Below are positions 35,151 to 43,952 of a stretch of 64,000 nucleotides of DNA, in pieces. The notes beneath the pieces were generated by a model, which searched no databases, was not told where the DNA came from, and saw only the letters and a list, made by a program, of their open reading frames with translations. The position numbers and the translations under genes were made by a program. Position 1 is the first letter of the stretch, and each line of letters opens with the position of its first letter. Where the stretch lies: contig JAFKGK010000007.1 of NCBI GenBank assembly GCA_017307165.1, positions 124,001 to 188,000 on the forward strand, given 5' to 3'. This DNA comes from Candidatus Melainabacteria bacterium (GTDB taxonomy: Bacteria; Cyanobacteriota; Vampirovibrionia; Obscuribacterales; Obscuribacteraceae).

Positions 35151-35179
35151 ATTATACCAAAGAAGTATCCGTTTATAAC
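35151..35179 (-). promoter_or_regulatory. Promoter candidate for the H1-tailed gene
   Basis: On the minus strand a perfect -10 TATAAT lies at 35156-35151. The -35 position, 17 bases upstream, reads TTATAA (three of six matches), within one of two GTTATAAAC-type repeats, so an activator may compensate for the weak -35. Transcription from here would carry a leader of about 200 bases. Confidence 0.5.
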
Positions 35180-35194
35180 CTAGTTTATAACCTG
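35171..35194. repeat. Two tandem 12-bp units at a promoter
   Basis: GTTTATAACCTA (35171-35182) is followed directly by GTTTATAACCTG (35183-35194). The pair covers the -35 region and just upstream of the minus-strand promoter candidate, a usual place for an activator or autoregulator site. Confidence 0.75.
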
Positions 35195-35275
35195 TTGTAT
35201 ATAGATTTTTGTATGGCCCGTGTGATGGGCCTTTCGAGATTTTGATACCACGATAAAGTGACACCAGGGGTGGGA

Positions 35276-35305
35276 TTGACCCCGATTATGGTGCCGCACC
35301 ATAGT
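35276..35305 (+). promoter_or_regulatory. Promoter candidate for a short leader RNA
   Basis: TTGACC (35276-35281) and CATAGT (35300-35305) with an 18-base spacer match sigma-70 boxes at five and four of six positions. Transcription would begin near 35312 and run into the terminator at 35375-35396. Confidence 0.4.
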
Positions 35306-35374
35306 TAATGGCTATTATCGGAGCCGATCCATTACAATCTCAGAGGTCTTGAGCCCTCGTGCCAAGGCTGCAAT

Positions 35375-35396
35375 GCCCCACTGATTGGGCTTTTTT
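35375..35396 (+). terminator. Terminator or attenuator ahead of the GT9 gene
   Basis: GCCC (35375-35378) pairs with GGGC (35387-35390) around an eight-base loop, followed by six T. It ends 18 bases before the ATG of the glycosyltransferase. It is weak (4 bp) as an intrinsic terminator but is well placed to attenuate that gene or to end a leader RNA of about 85 bases. Confidence 0.5.
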
Positions 35397-35414
35397 ACCG
35401 GTGATACCATCTAG

Positions 35415-36599
35415 ATGAATATTTTGATAGTCAAGCTTAGTGCCATCGGTGATGTCGTTCATTGCCTCCCTCTTGCGGCAAAACTCAAAGAGGTTTTTGC
35501 TGGATGCCGATTGAGCTGGCTCGTAGAACCCGCCGCAGCGGATCTTTTAAGAGATAACGGCTGCGTCGACGAGGTGATCGAGTTTAGTAAAAAGCGGTGG
35601 CTGGATGGTATCAAGGATCCCGCTCGGATCATCTCCATCCTTGGTGCCATAAAAAAGTATGTGTCTTTGCTCCGCGGCCGTCATTTTGATCTGGCCATAG
35701 ATGCCCAGGGGCTCCTCAAGAGCGGTCTTTTGACCTGGGCCAGTGGTGCGCCGGTGCGTATCGGTTTGAGCACCGCCCGAGAAGGCGCCTCTCTTTTTTA
35801 CACCGACAAGCTCGACTCGATCGGTTATCGCGATAACAAGATGCACGTGGTCGACTGGAATCTCGCCCTTGGAAAACTCGCTGCCCAAAAATTTGGAAAA
35901 GGCTGGGAAATAAGTCCCGTGCGCTTTCCCCTGCCTCGACCGACTGATGACAGTCTAACCAGAGTCGGTGCCTTGTTGAGCGGCGCAGGTGGTGGCTCGA
36001 CGGCACCAGATCTGATGATGGAGGGTAGTGGCGCAAAAGCACCATGGTCTGAAGGGCAGGCACCGCTAATAGTAGTGATACCAGGAACCACCTGGAGTAC
36101 CAAGATCTGGCCGCAAGAGTCCTGGGCGAGTCTCTGCCGCGACCTGCTCAAACGCTACAAGGCCCATCTGGTCATAGTTGGCGGTCCAAAGGAGGCTGAG
36201 GATAACGCTCGGCTTGTGCAATCTATATATAGTATGTCTAGTGGCGATATCAAAGAGGGCACCGCCGGTAGGGTGAGCGACCTGACAGGTAAGACCGGTT
36301 TAATCGATCTGATTGCACTTTTTGGCAAGGCTGAGGCAGTGATCGGTCTCGATACCGGCCCTATGCACCTGGCAGTGGCTGTGCAGCGTCCTCTGGTGGC
36401 CGCCATCCATGGTGCCAGTCCCTGGCATCGCAATGGCCCCTATGGCCATCTGGGCAAGGCCATTCATCTCGATCTCGATTGCCAGCCTTGCTTTGACAAG
36501 CATTGCCGCCTAAAAACCATTGCATGCTTAAAAGACCTCTCCGCAGGAAAGGTCTTTCAAGAGCTGATCGAGTTTTGGGATCCTGTACTTATTCGGTGA
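35415..36599 (+). CDS. Glycosyltransferase family 9 (heptosyltransferase-like)
   Basis: A 394-residue GT-B enzyme of the ADP-heptose:LPS heptosyltransferase family. N-terminal [18 protein letters not shown] and donor-side motifs [38 protein letters not shown] are diagnostic. The end [12 protein letters not shown] is the Cys-rich tail seen in WaaF/WaaC-type proteins. An insertion of about 30 residues, rich in Gly and Ala ([20 protein letters not shown]), separates the two lobes. It likely adds heptose to lipid A core in the inner-membrane cytoplasmic face. Its 3' end overlaps that of convergent ndk by 11 bases. Confidence 0.88.
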   Translation: MNILIVKLSAIGDVVHCLPLAAKLKEVFAGCRLSWLVEPAAADLLRDNGCVDEVIEFSKKRWLDGIKDPARIISILGAIKKYVSLLRGRHFDLAIDAQGLLKSGLLTWASGAPVRIGLSTAREGASLFYTDKLDSIGYRDNKMHVVDWNLALGKLAAQKFGKGWEISPVRFPLPRPTDDSLTRVGALLSGAGGGSTAPDLMMEGSGAKAPWSEGQAPLIVVIPGTTWSTKIWPQESWASLCRDLLKRYKAHLVIVGGPKEAEDNARLVQSIYSMSSGDIKEGTAGRVSDLTGKTGLIDLIALFGKAEAVIGLDTGPMHLAVAVQRPLVAAIHGASPWHRNGPYGHLGKAIHLDLDCQPCFDKHCRLKTIACLKDLSAGKVFQELIEFWDPVLIR

Positions 36600-37050
36600 T
36601 CCACTTGTCGCAGGCGCGATTCCATTCTTTGAGGAGTTCGCCATCCTTAAAAAAGATGCCGAGCTCACGCACGCCGGATTCGGGGCTATCGCTGCCGTGT
36701 ACTACATTGCGGCCGATATCCAGGGCCAGGTCGCCACGGATGGTGCCTTGAGGAGACTGGGCCGGATTGGTGGCGCCTATGACGTTACGGGCGATGGCGG
36801 CAGCATTTTTGCCTTCCCAGGCCATGGCGACTATGGGACCGGAGGTGATGAAAGAAACCAGACCATCAAAGAAAGGCTTGCCTTTGTGCTCGCCGTAATG
36901 GGTCTCGGCTGTTTCCTTGCTGACGACCATCTGCTTGAGGCCGACGAGCTTGAGGCCCTTGCGCTCAAAGCGTCCGATAATTTCTCCGACCAGACCGCGC
37001 TCGACGCCGTCAGGCTTGATTGCTACAAAAGTTCTTTCCACTGTGGCCAC
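36589..37050 (-). CDS. ndk: Nucleoside diphosphate kinase
   Basis: A 153-residue enzyme that transfers the gamma-phosphate of ATP to nucleoside diphosphates through a phosphohistidine. The active-site block NVVHGSDS and [19 protein letters not shown] are diagnostic, and the length is normal. I use GTG at 37050 because AGGGGG lies just upstream; another GTG nine bases later (giving [12 protein letters not shown]) fits family N-termini equally well. An ATG at 37095 would add 15 non-conserved residues. It lies downstream of the helicase gene on the same strand, separated by a hairpin at 37072-37092. Confidence 0.95.
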   Translation of the reverse strand: MATVERTFVAIKPDGVERGLVGEIIGRFERKGLKLVGLKQMVVSKETAETHYGEHKGKPFFDGLVSFITSGPIVAMAWEGKNAAAIARNVIGATNPAQSPQGTIRGDLALDIGRNVVHGSDSPESGVRELGIFFKDGELLKEWNRACDKWITE

Positions 37051-37071
37051 TGTGCCCCCTATATCTAAATA

Positions 37072-37092
37072 ACTGACCTTGTGCAGGTCAGT
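37072..37092. other. Perfect 8-bp hairpin between helicase gene and ndk
   Basis: ACTGACCT (37072-37079) and AGGTCAGT (37085-37092) flank a 5-base loop. There is no T run on either side, so it is not a standard terminator. It could be an RNA processing or stability element in the pcrA-ndk message. Confidence 0.5.
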
Positions 37093-37128
37093 CATTTATA
37101 CCTAACTGAGAGGCCAAAGCAGGCAGAC

Positions 37129-40029
37129 TTAAGAGAGCTTTATGAGTTTTGCAAACTTAGGATCGAGTGTGCGCTTGGTCTGACCCTCAAACAGGACGTC
37201 ATACAGCTCTTTTTGGCCTTCACCGATGATTTGCACAACTTCACCAAGTCCAAACTTGACATGCTGCACCTTGTCGCCGACTTTGAGCTTCTCGTATTCG
37301 ACCACTTTTTCTTCGGGCTGAGCGTTGCCGCCCGGCACATTGAGTCGCATCGCCCTCGGCTTGGTAAAGCTATCGGGTCTGGCATTGGGGCCGAGGTTGT
37401 TGGCTTCCATGCGGCGCTGGGCAAATTTGTTGCCTGATCCGGAGCCAGAGCTAGAGGGTCTGTTGCCACCATAGCTTTTGCCATAGTTGTCGTTGCCGTA
37501 TTTTGAGCCGCCACCATCGTAATGTGACTTGCGACCAAAACGACCGCCATTGTCGTCGTCAAAATTGGAATTAGAATTAGAACCAAAATTGGATCCATAT
37601 TTTGATTGTCCGCCAAAGCCGCCTTTTTGCGTGGGCGTCTCCATCCGCTCGTCGCCACCAGGATAGTAGCCGGTCACGAGCCCTGGTTTGATTTCTTTGA
37701 GGAAACGGCTGGGGATGGTGTACGAGGATGAGAAACCCCCCGAAGAAAATCCACGGCCGATCATGGTGCGCTTGCGTGCGAGAGTCATATATAAATTGTC
37801 CCCGGCACGGGTGACGGCCACGTACATCAGGCGCCTTTCTTCTTCTATGGCAGCATCCGACTCCAGGGATCTGATATGAGGGAAAAGGCCCTCTTCGAGG
37901 CCCATAATAAAGGCCACAGGAAACTCCAGTCCCTTGCTCGAGTGGATGGTCATGAGCTTGACTGCATCATCGCCTAGATTTTTGTTGTCCAGGTCGCTGA
38001 CGAGAGAGATCCGTGTCAAAAAGGACTCTAGGTCAGGCTCATCGGCGGAGTTTTCAAACTCTTTAGCCACGGCCACAAGTTCTCTGACGTTGTCGATGCG
38101 GCCGAGAGTGGCTTCATCTTTAGTGGTGGCGGCTTCTTCTTCGAGTTTGTCGATATATCTGGTGCCACGCAGGATTGCTTCTAGCAGTTGCGAGACTGGC
38201 ACTTGCTGCGACTCTTGATTCCATTGAGCAACTTGAGTGGCAAACTCCTTGAGACCGGCCTGAGCCTTGGCCGAGAGATCGCCAATGCGCTCCACCTCGA
38301 GGCAGGCCTCGAGAGGTGAAATATTGCGTGACTCCGCATACGATACCACTTTGTCGAGCGTGGTCTTGCCCAATCCGCGCTTGGGCACGTTGATGACGCG
38401 GTTAAAAGACTGACCGTCCTTGGGATTGTAGACCAGCTTGAGGTAGCCGATCATGTCCTTGATCTCCTGGCGATCATAAAACCTGGTGCCACCGACCACC
38501 ACATAAGGTAGATGGCTGCGCACCAGGACTTCTTCTATTGCGCGCGACTGCGAGTTGGTGCGGTAGAGGATGACGCAATCGGCGAGGTTGCGACCACGAC
38601 TACGATGATTTTTGAGCTCTTTGACGATGTAATAGGCTTCGTCTATTTCATCCTGAGCTTCGTAGCAATTGACCTTGCCGCCCTGCCCTTTATTGCAGCG
38701 GAGAGTCTTTTCGATACGCTCGGAATTGTTGGCGATGATGCTATTGGCTACTTCGAGGATGGTGCCGGTGGAGCGGTAGTTTTCTTCGAGTTTGATCAGT
38801 CGGCAACCTGCATAGTCTTTTTGAAAACCGAGAATAATCCTGAAGTCAGCTTTGCGCCACGAGTAGATCGACTGGTCGACATCGCCGACCACCATGAGCG
38901 AGCGCTCGTGCCAGAGTCTATCTGTGTTTTCGATCCAGCCGCCTTCGATGGCTTCGCGACCGATGATATGCTCCTTGCTGTCGACCTTGGTGATGATCGA
39001 GATCAAGTCGTACTGTGATTTGTTCGTATCCTGAAACTCATCTACCAAGACATGGCGAAAACGTCTCTGCATGCGCTCGCGCACGGCTTGGTTTTGCTGG
39101 ATCAGGTCGGTAAAGACGAGGATCAGATCGTCAAAGTCGAGCGCATTGTTGCGGGCGAGTTCTTGCTGATAGGCGCAGAACAGCTCGGAGATGCGGCCTT
39201 CGCGATAGTTTTTGGCTTCACGTGAATAAGTCTGGTGCGTGTAGCCGTCGTTTTTGAGAGCCGAGATGGTGTGGCGCAATTCCTTGGGTACAAAGACCTT
39301 GTCGTCGAGATTCATCTTGAGTACGAGATTTTTAACCAGGCTCTGGGTGTCGGTCTCGTCATAGATGACAAAGTTTTTGTCCCAGCGCAGACCGTCCTCG
39401 GTCACATAGTTGTCGATCTCAAAGCGCAAAAAGCGTGCGCAGACCGAGTGAAATGTACCGATCGAAATGCGGCGTGCCTGCTCTGGCCCGACGATCTTTG
39501 TGATCCTTTCTCTCATCTCGGCAGCAGCCTTGTTGGTAAAGGTCACTGATAGGATCGACTCGGGTTCTTGATGCAGTTTGGTGATCAGATAGGCGATACG
39601 CTTGGTCAGGACAGTAGTCTTGCCAGACCCGGCCCCGGCGATGACCAGAGACGGCCCCCACTTTTGGATGACTGTCTCTTTTTGCTCGGGATTTAGTTTG
39701 TTGAGGAGCTCGGCTTCCATTTCCTCTGGGGTCTTGGTCGGCCCAAAGCTATAGTCAAAACCAGTCGGTCTTTTGTGCTCGGACACGCTACCACCCGCTG
39801 TATTGCCGCTCTTTCCGGCTGCAGCCGCGCTATAGGTCCCGGCCGCTCTGGCCAGGGCGCGCTCGGCAGCTGCTGTCACCCCTGAGGGCTTTTGTGCTTC
39901 TTTATTTATTGTGGCAGCATTTTGCTCTGGTTTTGGCTTGGGCTTCGGCACGACCGGAGCCTTTACCTCAGGATCGAGGCCGTCGGGCCCAAAAAGGCCG
40001 AGTTGCTTATTTTGAGTGTCGCTAACCAC
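37129..40029 (-). CDS. pcrA: UvrD/PcrA-type DNA helicase
   Basis: A 966-residue superfamily 1A helicase for repair and replication restart. Walker A AGAGSGKTT (131-139), SVTFTNKAAAEMRERI (motif Ia), LVDEFQDTN (II), VGDVDQSIYSWRKAD (III), LEENYRST (IV), TIHSSKGLEFPVAF (V) and LMYVAVTRA (VI) are all present. The C-terminal KVGDKVQHVKFGLGEVVQI is the PcrA Tudor-like RNA-polymerase-binding domain. It is 200 residues longer than usual, owing to a low-complexity N-terminus (about 110 residues) and a Gly/Ser/Asn-rich linker near 800-880. GTG start with GAGGAA upstream. Confidence 0.95.
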   Translation of the reverse strand: MVSDTQNKQLGLFGPDGLDPEVKAPVVPKPKPKPEQNAATINKEAQKPSGVTAAAERALARAAGTYSAAAAGKSGNTAGGSVSEHKRPTGFDYSFGPTKTPEEMEAELLNKLNPEQKETVIQKWGPSLVIAGAGSGKTTVLTKRIAYLITKLHQEPESILSVTFTNKAAAEMRERITKIVGPEQARRISIGTFHSVCARFLRFEIDNYVTEDGLRWDKNFVIYDETDTQSLVKNLVLKMNLDDKVFVPKELRHTISALKNDGYTHQTYSREAKNYREGRISELFCAYQQELARNNALDFDDLILVFTDLIQQNQAVRERMQRRFRHVLVDEFQDTNKSQYDLISIITKVDSKEHIIGREAIEGGWIENTDRLWHERSLMVVGDVDQSIYSWRKADFRIILGFQKDYAGCRLIKLEENYRSTGTILEVANSIIANNSERIEKTLRCNKGQGGKVNCYEAQDEIDEAYYIVKELKNHRSRGRNLADCVILYRTNSQSRAIEEVLVRSHLPYVVVGGTRFYDRQEIKDMIGYLKLVYNPKDGQSFNRVINVPKRGLGKTTLDKVVSYAESRNISPLEACLEVERIGDLSAKAQAGLKEFATQVAQWNQESQQVPVSQLLEAILRGTRYIDKLEEEAATTKDEATLGRIDNVRELVAVAKEFENSADEPDLESFLTRISLVSDLDNKNLGDDAVKLMTIHSSKGLEFPVAFIMGLEEGLFPHIRSLESDAAIEEERRLMYVAVTRAGDNLYMTLARKRTMIGRGFSSGGFSSSYTIPSRFLKEIKPGLVTGYYPGGDERMETPTQKGGFGGQSKYGSNFGSNSNSNFDDDNGGRFGRKSHYDGGGSKYGNDNYGKSYGGNRPSSSGSGSGNKFAQRRMEANNLGPNARPDSFTKPRAMRLNVPGGNAQPEEKVVEYEKLKVGDKVQHVKFGLGEVVQIIGEGQKELYDVLFEGQTKRTLDPKFAKLIKLS

Positions 40030-40329
40030 TTAGTTTCCTCATGTGATGTCAAGCCCGAGGTCTCCCTCGAGGCGCGGCGCATTTTTTACTTAGGCTCTCC
40101 CCTGCCTGCTTACACCGGTCGATATATCGATAGTGCACCCATGGCATATCGCCAAGAATGGCTCAGGAGGCTGTCATCCACATAATTGTCAGGCATCTTT
40201 GGCTCATCGTTAATTAAAACTTGTAAACAGCCGCCGATTAATCCTTAAAAAGGTCACCTGCGCCCTGTAATCTTAAATATCGCGATTAAAATCTCAATTT
40301 GCAGATCATAAATAGGAAGAAGAGCCCAC
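40030..40329. other. Intergenic interval, no gene seen
   Basis: Three hundred bases between the divergent helicase and SLOG genes. It contains the GAGGAA before the helicase's GTG and an AGGAAG before the ATG at 40330, with an A/T-rich right half suited to promoters. I see no RNA gene, terminator or conserved frame. Confidence 0.5.
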
Positions 40330-40848
40330 ATGAGTCCACTCGATCCCGCCGCAACCACCATCCCTACTGTAGATGAACTGGCCCAGGAGCTGTTGCTGAT
40401 CCAGCAATCAGGCCCCCGCAAAGTGGCGATAATCGGTACTCGTAACCTGCCTCTCACCCATCAGCAATTGGTAGAAATGCTCTCCTATGCCCTGGTCCTC
40501 TCCGGCAATCAGGTCGTCACCAGTGGCGGTGCAAATGGTTGTAATATGGCCGTCATCCGCGGCGCCCAGCGCGCCAACCCCGATCGCCTCAGCATTATTT
40601 TGCCTCAGACCATCGGTCAGCAGCCCGGCGAAGTCCAGGATCTGCTCATCGGCATCAAGAGCATCCACGAGTATCCCGAGCGCCGCACCATGACCCTGGC
40701 CGATGCCAGCCGCCTTTGCAACCACGAGATCATCGACAGATGCCAACAGGTCATTTGCTTCCTTTATCACACAAGCCATACGCTATTAGAATCGGTCACT
40801 TATGCTAAAGAACATCGTAAGATTGTTACTAGCTTCTACCTCGACTAA
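40330..40848 (+). CDS. SLOG/DprA-like Rossmann protein
   Basis: A 172-residue protein with VAIIGTRNLPLTHQQ, QVVTSGGANGCNMAVIRGA and IICFLYHTSHTLLESV-type blocks, the nucleotide-binding SLOG fold shared by DprA, LOG and YpsA. Cyanobacterial proteins of this size are often annotated as DNA-recombination-mediator A, but it lacks the other DprA domains. It may bind a nucleotide ligand rather than DNA. It is followed nine bases later by mraY on the same strand. Confidence 0.8.
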   Translation: MSPLDPAATTIPTVDELAQELLLIQQSGPRKVAIIGTRNLPLTHQQLVEMLSYALVLSGNQVVTSGGANGCNMAVIRGAQRANPDRLSIILPQTIGQQPGEVQDLLIGIKSIHEYPERRTMTLADASRLCNHEIIDRCQQVICFLYHTSHTLLESVTYAKEHRKIVTSFYLD

Positions 40849-40857
40849 TGCGGACAT

Positions 40858-42039
40858 TTGTCACCCTATACTTCTGACATCCAAATAGCCTCGTCTATCA
40901 GTCTAGTCATGGACCTGTTCCTGCCTGGGGCTATCGCCATGGTGCTGACTGCTGTTTGCATGCCGCCATATATCAATTGGCTCAAGGGGCTGCAGATTAA
41001 TCAGTTTTTGCGTGAAGAAGGCCCCAAGAGCCACGCGCACAAGGCCAAGACACCGACCATGGGTGGTCTGGTTTTTATCTTGACTACTGTGGCGGCCGTG
41101 ATAATCGATAGCGTCCTGCGCTCCACCGCATTATTGGGGCCGAGACATGCGCCCTTTCCACATGAAATGGTCACGATAGCTGTGATAGGCACAGGTTTTT
41201 TGTGTGGCATTATCGGGGCAGTCGATGATGGGGCAAAAGTAAAGCAAAAGTCCAATGCCGGGATAAAGGGGCAGATCAGACTCGCGATCGAGACATTGCT
41301 CGGCGGGCTACTCGGGTTGGTGCTCGTTATCTTGCCCGACTACTATCCCAATCTGGTCTTGCCTGGTTTTATCCTTGGTTTACCTGACCCGATGCATCTT
41401 GTCTTTTTGCAGATCCATCCTGTCATTTTTATCCTGCTCGGGGCCTTTCTCGCTGCCGCCACCACCAATGCCGTCAATTTGCACGATGGCATGGACGGTC
41501 TGGCTGCGGGCACTGCCGCTCAGGTTTTTGCTACTCTCGCCGTCATGCTTTATGCCACCGGTCAGCCAGCGCTGGCCGCTGTGGCTGCCACTGCTGGTGG
41601 TGCATTGCTCGGCTTTCTCCTTTTTAACAAAAACCCTGCCAAGATCTTTATGGGAGATACAGGCTCGCTGTTTATTGGCGGTCTGATCGCTTGCCTGGTC
41701 CTAGCCGGCGGCCTCACACTCTGGTTTGTCCCTCTGAGTGCCATCTATATAGCTGAGTCCATTTCGGTCATGGCCCAGGTTACGTATTTTAAGCTCACCA
41801 AGCCTTATGATCCGCCCACTCCCATGAGTGCTCTTGCTCTGGCTCGCTACAAGCTTACGCACAAGCTGCCTGGCGAAGGCAAGCGCATCTTTCGTATGGC
41901 TCCTCTGCATCACCACTACGAAGCCGTGATGGCCGAAAAAGGCTGGCCCGAATGGCAAGTGGTGGCAGCATTTTGGATCGTGCAGTTTTTGCTCTGCGTC
42001 GCGACTCTCGGCTGTTTCAGCCTCTTTTTGCACTGTTGA
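40858..42039 (+). CDS. mraY: Phospho-N-acetylmuramoyl-pentapeptide transferase
   Basis: A polytopic enzyme that makes lipid I by moving phospho-MurNAc-pentapeptide onto undecaprenyl phosphate. Visible are SHAHKAKTPTMGGLVF, IGAVDDGAKVKQK, NAVNLHDGMDGLAAG, IFMGDTGSLFIGG and APLHHHYE, including the catalytic Asp and His residues. A TTG start gives 393 residues; an ATG at 40909 gives 376, and neither has a strong Shine-Dalgarno sequence. It is followed by the TPR, histidine kinase and response-regulator genes with gaps of 5, 3 and 25 bases, an uncommon operon for mraY. Confidence 0.95.
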   Translation: MSPYTSDIQIASSISLVMDLFLPGAIAMVLTAVCMPPYINWLKGLQINQFLREEGPKSHAHKAKTPTMGGLVFILTTVAAVIIDSVLRSTALLGPRHAPFPHEMVTIAVIGTGFLCGIIGAVDDGAKVKQKSNAGIKGQIRLAIETLLGGLLGLVLVILPDYYPNLVLPGFILGLPDPMHLVFLQIHPVIFILLGAFLAAATTNAVNLHDGMDGLAAGTAAQVFATLAVMLYATGQPALAAVAATAGGALLGFLLFNKNPAKIFMGDTGSLFIGGLIACLVLAGGLTLWFVPLSAIYIAESISVMAQVTYFKLTKPYDPPTPMSALALARYKLTHKLPGEGKRIFRMAPLHHHYEAVMAEKGWPEWQVVAAFWIVQFLLCVATLGCFSLFLHC

Positions 42040-42044
42040 GGTAG

Positions 42045-43949
42045 ATGATGTCAGCCACATCTCAACTCAGCGGCATCGACCTGGCGAGCCTCAATAATCC
42101 CGCGATCACGCAGATGGTATCGGATATGGTATCGCAGAGCAAGTGGGATGAGGCCTATGCTGCCCTCGTGCGTGTAGGTCAGCAAAACCCGGCTGCCGCC
42201 AATCAAGACTCGATGTTTCAATACTCGGCCGGACTCCTGGCCTTTAACAGCGGCAAGATGGCTGAGGCCGAGTTGCATTTTAAGACAGCGCTCTCGATCC
42301 GGGCCGACTTTGCCGATGCGCACTATCAGCTTGGACTGGTGATGCTTAAAGAAAAGCGCGCCGAAGAAGCCATGCCCGAGTTTCGCGAAGCATGCGAACA
42401 CAAAGAAGGTTTTGCTGTCGGACATCTGCATTGGGGCATGGCCTTGATGGAGATGGGGAGTTTTCGTGGTGCGCTGGGGCAGTTTAACCAGGCAATCAAG
42501 CTGGATCCTAAGCTCGTTGCTGCCTATATACAAGGTGGGCTGGCAAGTTTTAGGGTCGGGCAATTTCTCGAGGCAGCGCAGTATTTTCAGGCTGCTGTCA
42601 ATAACGACCCGGATCTGCCGGAGCCGCTTGTCTGCCTCGGCATCGCTCTTGCCGCACTGGGCAACGACGTGGATGCTGGCAAGTGCTTTGTGCGAGCCTG
42701 GCAGATGGACGGCAAGGACATCGCCATCTTGCGCTACGCGGCCTCGACCCTTGCCACCACCGGTCGTATCGAAGACGCCGTCAAGCTATACCAGGAAGCC
42801 GTCAATCTAGGTCATCGCAATCTCACTGCCCAGGAGCGAGCCCTGATCTATAACGATTGGGGCGCAAGTCTCTTTAAGGTAGGTCGCACTGAGGATGCAG
42901 GCGAAAAATTGCTGGAGGCGGCCGAGATGGACCCGGGCTCCATCGAGCCTTCGATGAACAGCGGTTTGGTCTCGGTCAATCTAGGCGAATACGAACGTGC
43001 TGTCGCTGCCTTCAAACGTGCAGCCAGTATTCAACCAGAAAACAACGAGATCAAGGTCTACCTGGCCGTCACCCAGATCCTGCTCAACCAGTGCGGTGAC
43101 GCGCTGCGCACACTCAAGGCTGGCGATGGCGAAAACCGCTTTGCTTTTTGGATCGGTCACGCCTATCTAGGGGCAGGCGATTATCGTGGTGCCATCGAGT
43201 CCTTTCAAAAAGTGCTTGCCGATCAGCCTAACAATTTTCAAGCGCATGATGGCCTGGGCTGCGCTTATTTGTTGTCCGGCGATTACCAGGCTGCCATCGA
43301 TCGCTTTATGAATGCTATCCAGATCCGTGGTGACTATGCCCTCGGGCACCTGCATCTGTCCCGCGCCCTGGAAGAAACCGGTAATAACGAGCTCGCCAAG
43401 CGACATCTGGCCGAGGCGATCAATTACGATCCTACCTGTCTTACCCCACAAAAAGAAGCCCTCGACCTGCTCGTCAAGGCCGCGCATTATGAGATGGTCG
43501 AAAATCGATCTCGCATCATCCTCTCGGTCTGTCCTGATGATCAGGATGTAAAAGTCGCTCTGGCTCAGGCTTTTCGTGAGCAAGGCCGGCACGACGAGGC
43601 ACTCGAGCTCGTCTCGGCCGTCATCAATGCCAATCCTGGCAATGCCACCGCTCGCATTGTCGCCGGACAGGTCTATCTCTTACAAGGTAGATTTATGGAG
43701 GCTGACGAGATGTTTCGCGAAGCCGATCAAGCCTCGGATGGTGACCCTGATCCAGGACTTTTCTTTTACTGGGGCAAGGCGCTCGCCCTGCTGGGCATGC
43801 ACGAGCTGGCTCTCGAAAAATACGAAAAAGCATCCGAACTCGATCCCTACGACGCCGACGTCTACGATGCCTGGGGGGCTGCACTCAAGACCCTGGGCCG
43901 TTTTGGCGATGCAGCCGAAGTCTATCGTCGCGCTGCCGACTATATCTAG
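42045..43949 (+). CDS. TPR-repeat protein
   Basis: A 634-residue soluble protein made of about 15 tetratricopeptide-like repeats (for example DAHYQLGLVMLKEKRAEEA, AIDRFMNAIQIRGDYALGHL). No signal peptide or other domain. TPR arrays act as protein-binding scaffolds. GAGGTAG precedes the ATG. Operon position between mraY and a sensor kinase suggests it may link wall synthesis to signalling, but that is inference. Confidence 0.85.
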   Translation: MMSATSQLSGIDLASLNNPAITQMVSDMVSQSKWDEAYAALVRVGQQNPAAANQDSMFQYSAGLLAFNSGKMAEAELHFKTALSIRADFADAHYQLGLVMLKEKRAEEAMPEFREACEHKEGFAVGHLHWGMALMEMGSFRGALGQFNQAIKLDPKLVAAYIQGGLASFRVGQFLEAAQYFQAAVNNDPDLPEPLVCLGIALAALGNDVDAGKCFVRAWQMDGKDIAILRYAASTLATTGRIEDAVKLYQEAVNLGHRNLTAQERALIYNDWGASLFKVGRTEDAGEKLLEAAEMDPGSIEPSMNSGLVSVNLGEYERAVAAFKRAASIQPENNEIKVYLAVTQILLNQCGDALRTLKAGDGENRFAFWIGHAYLGAGDYRGAIESFQKVLADQPNNFQAHDGLGCAYLLSGDYQAAIDRFMNAIQIRGDYALGHLHLSRALEETGNNELAKRHLAEAINYDPTCLTPQKEALDLLVKAAHYEMVENRSRIILSVCPDDQDVKVALAQAFREQGRHDEALELVSAVINANPGNATARIVAGQVYLLQGRFMEADEMFREADQASDGDPDPGLFFYWGKALALLGMHELALEKYEKASELDPYDADVYDAWGAALKTLGRFGDAAEVYRRAADYI

Positions 43950-43952
43950 CCT

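Larger units (their letters stand above)
34945..35414. other. Structured divergent interval, two leaders
   Basis: A 470-base interval between the H1-tailed gene (minus) and the GT9 gene (plus). The left part (34945-35150) would be the minus-strand leader and contains hairpins at 34989-35010 (9 bp), 35056-35077 (7 bp), 35111-35125 (5 bp) and 35128-35143 (5 bp). The middle has the 12-bp double repeat and a TATAAT. The right part (35276-35396) holds a plus-strand promoter candidate and a terminator. No protein frame is convincing. Confidence 0.6.
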
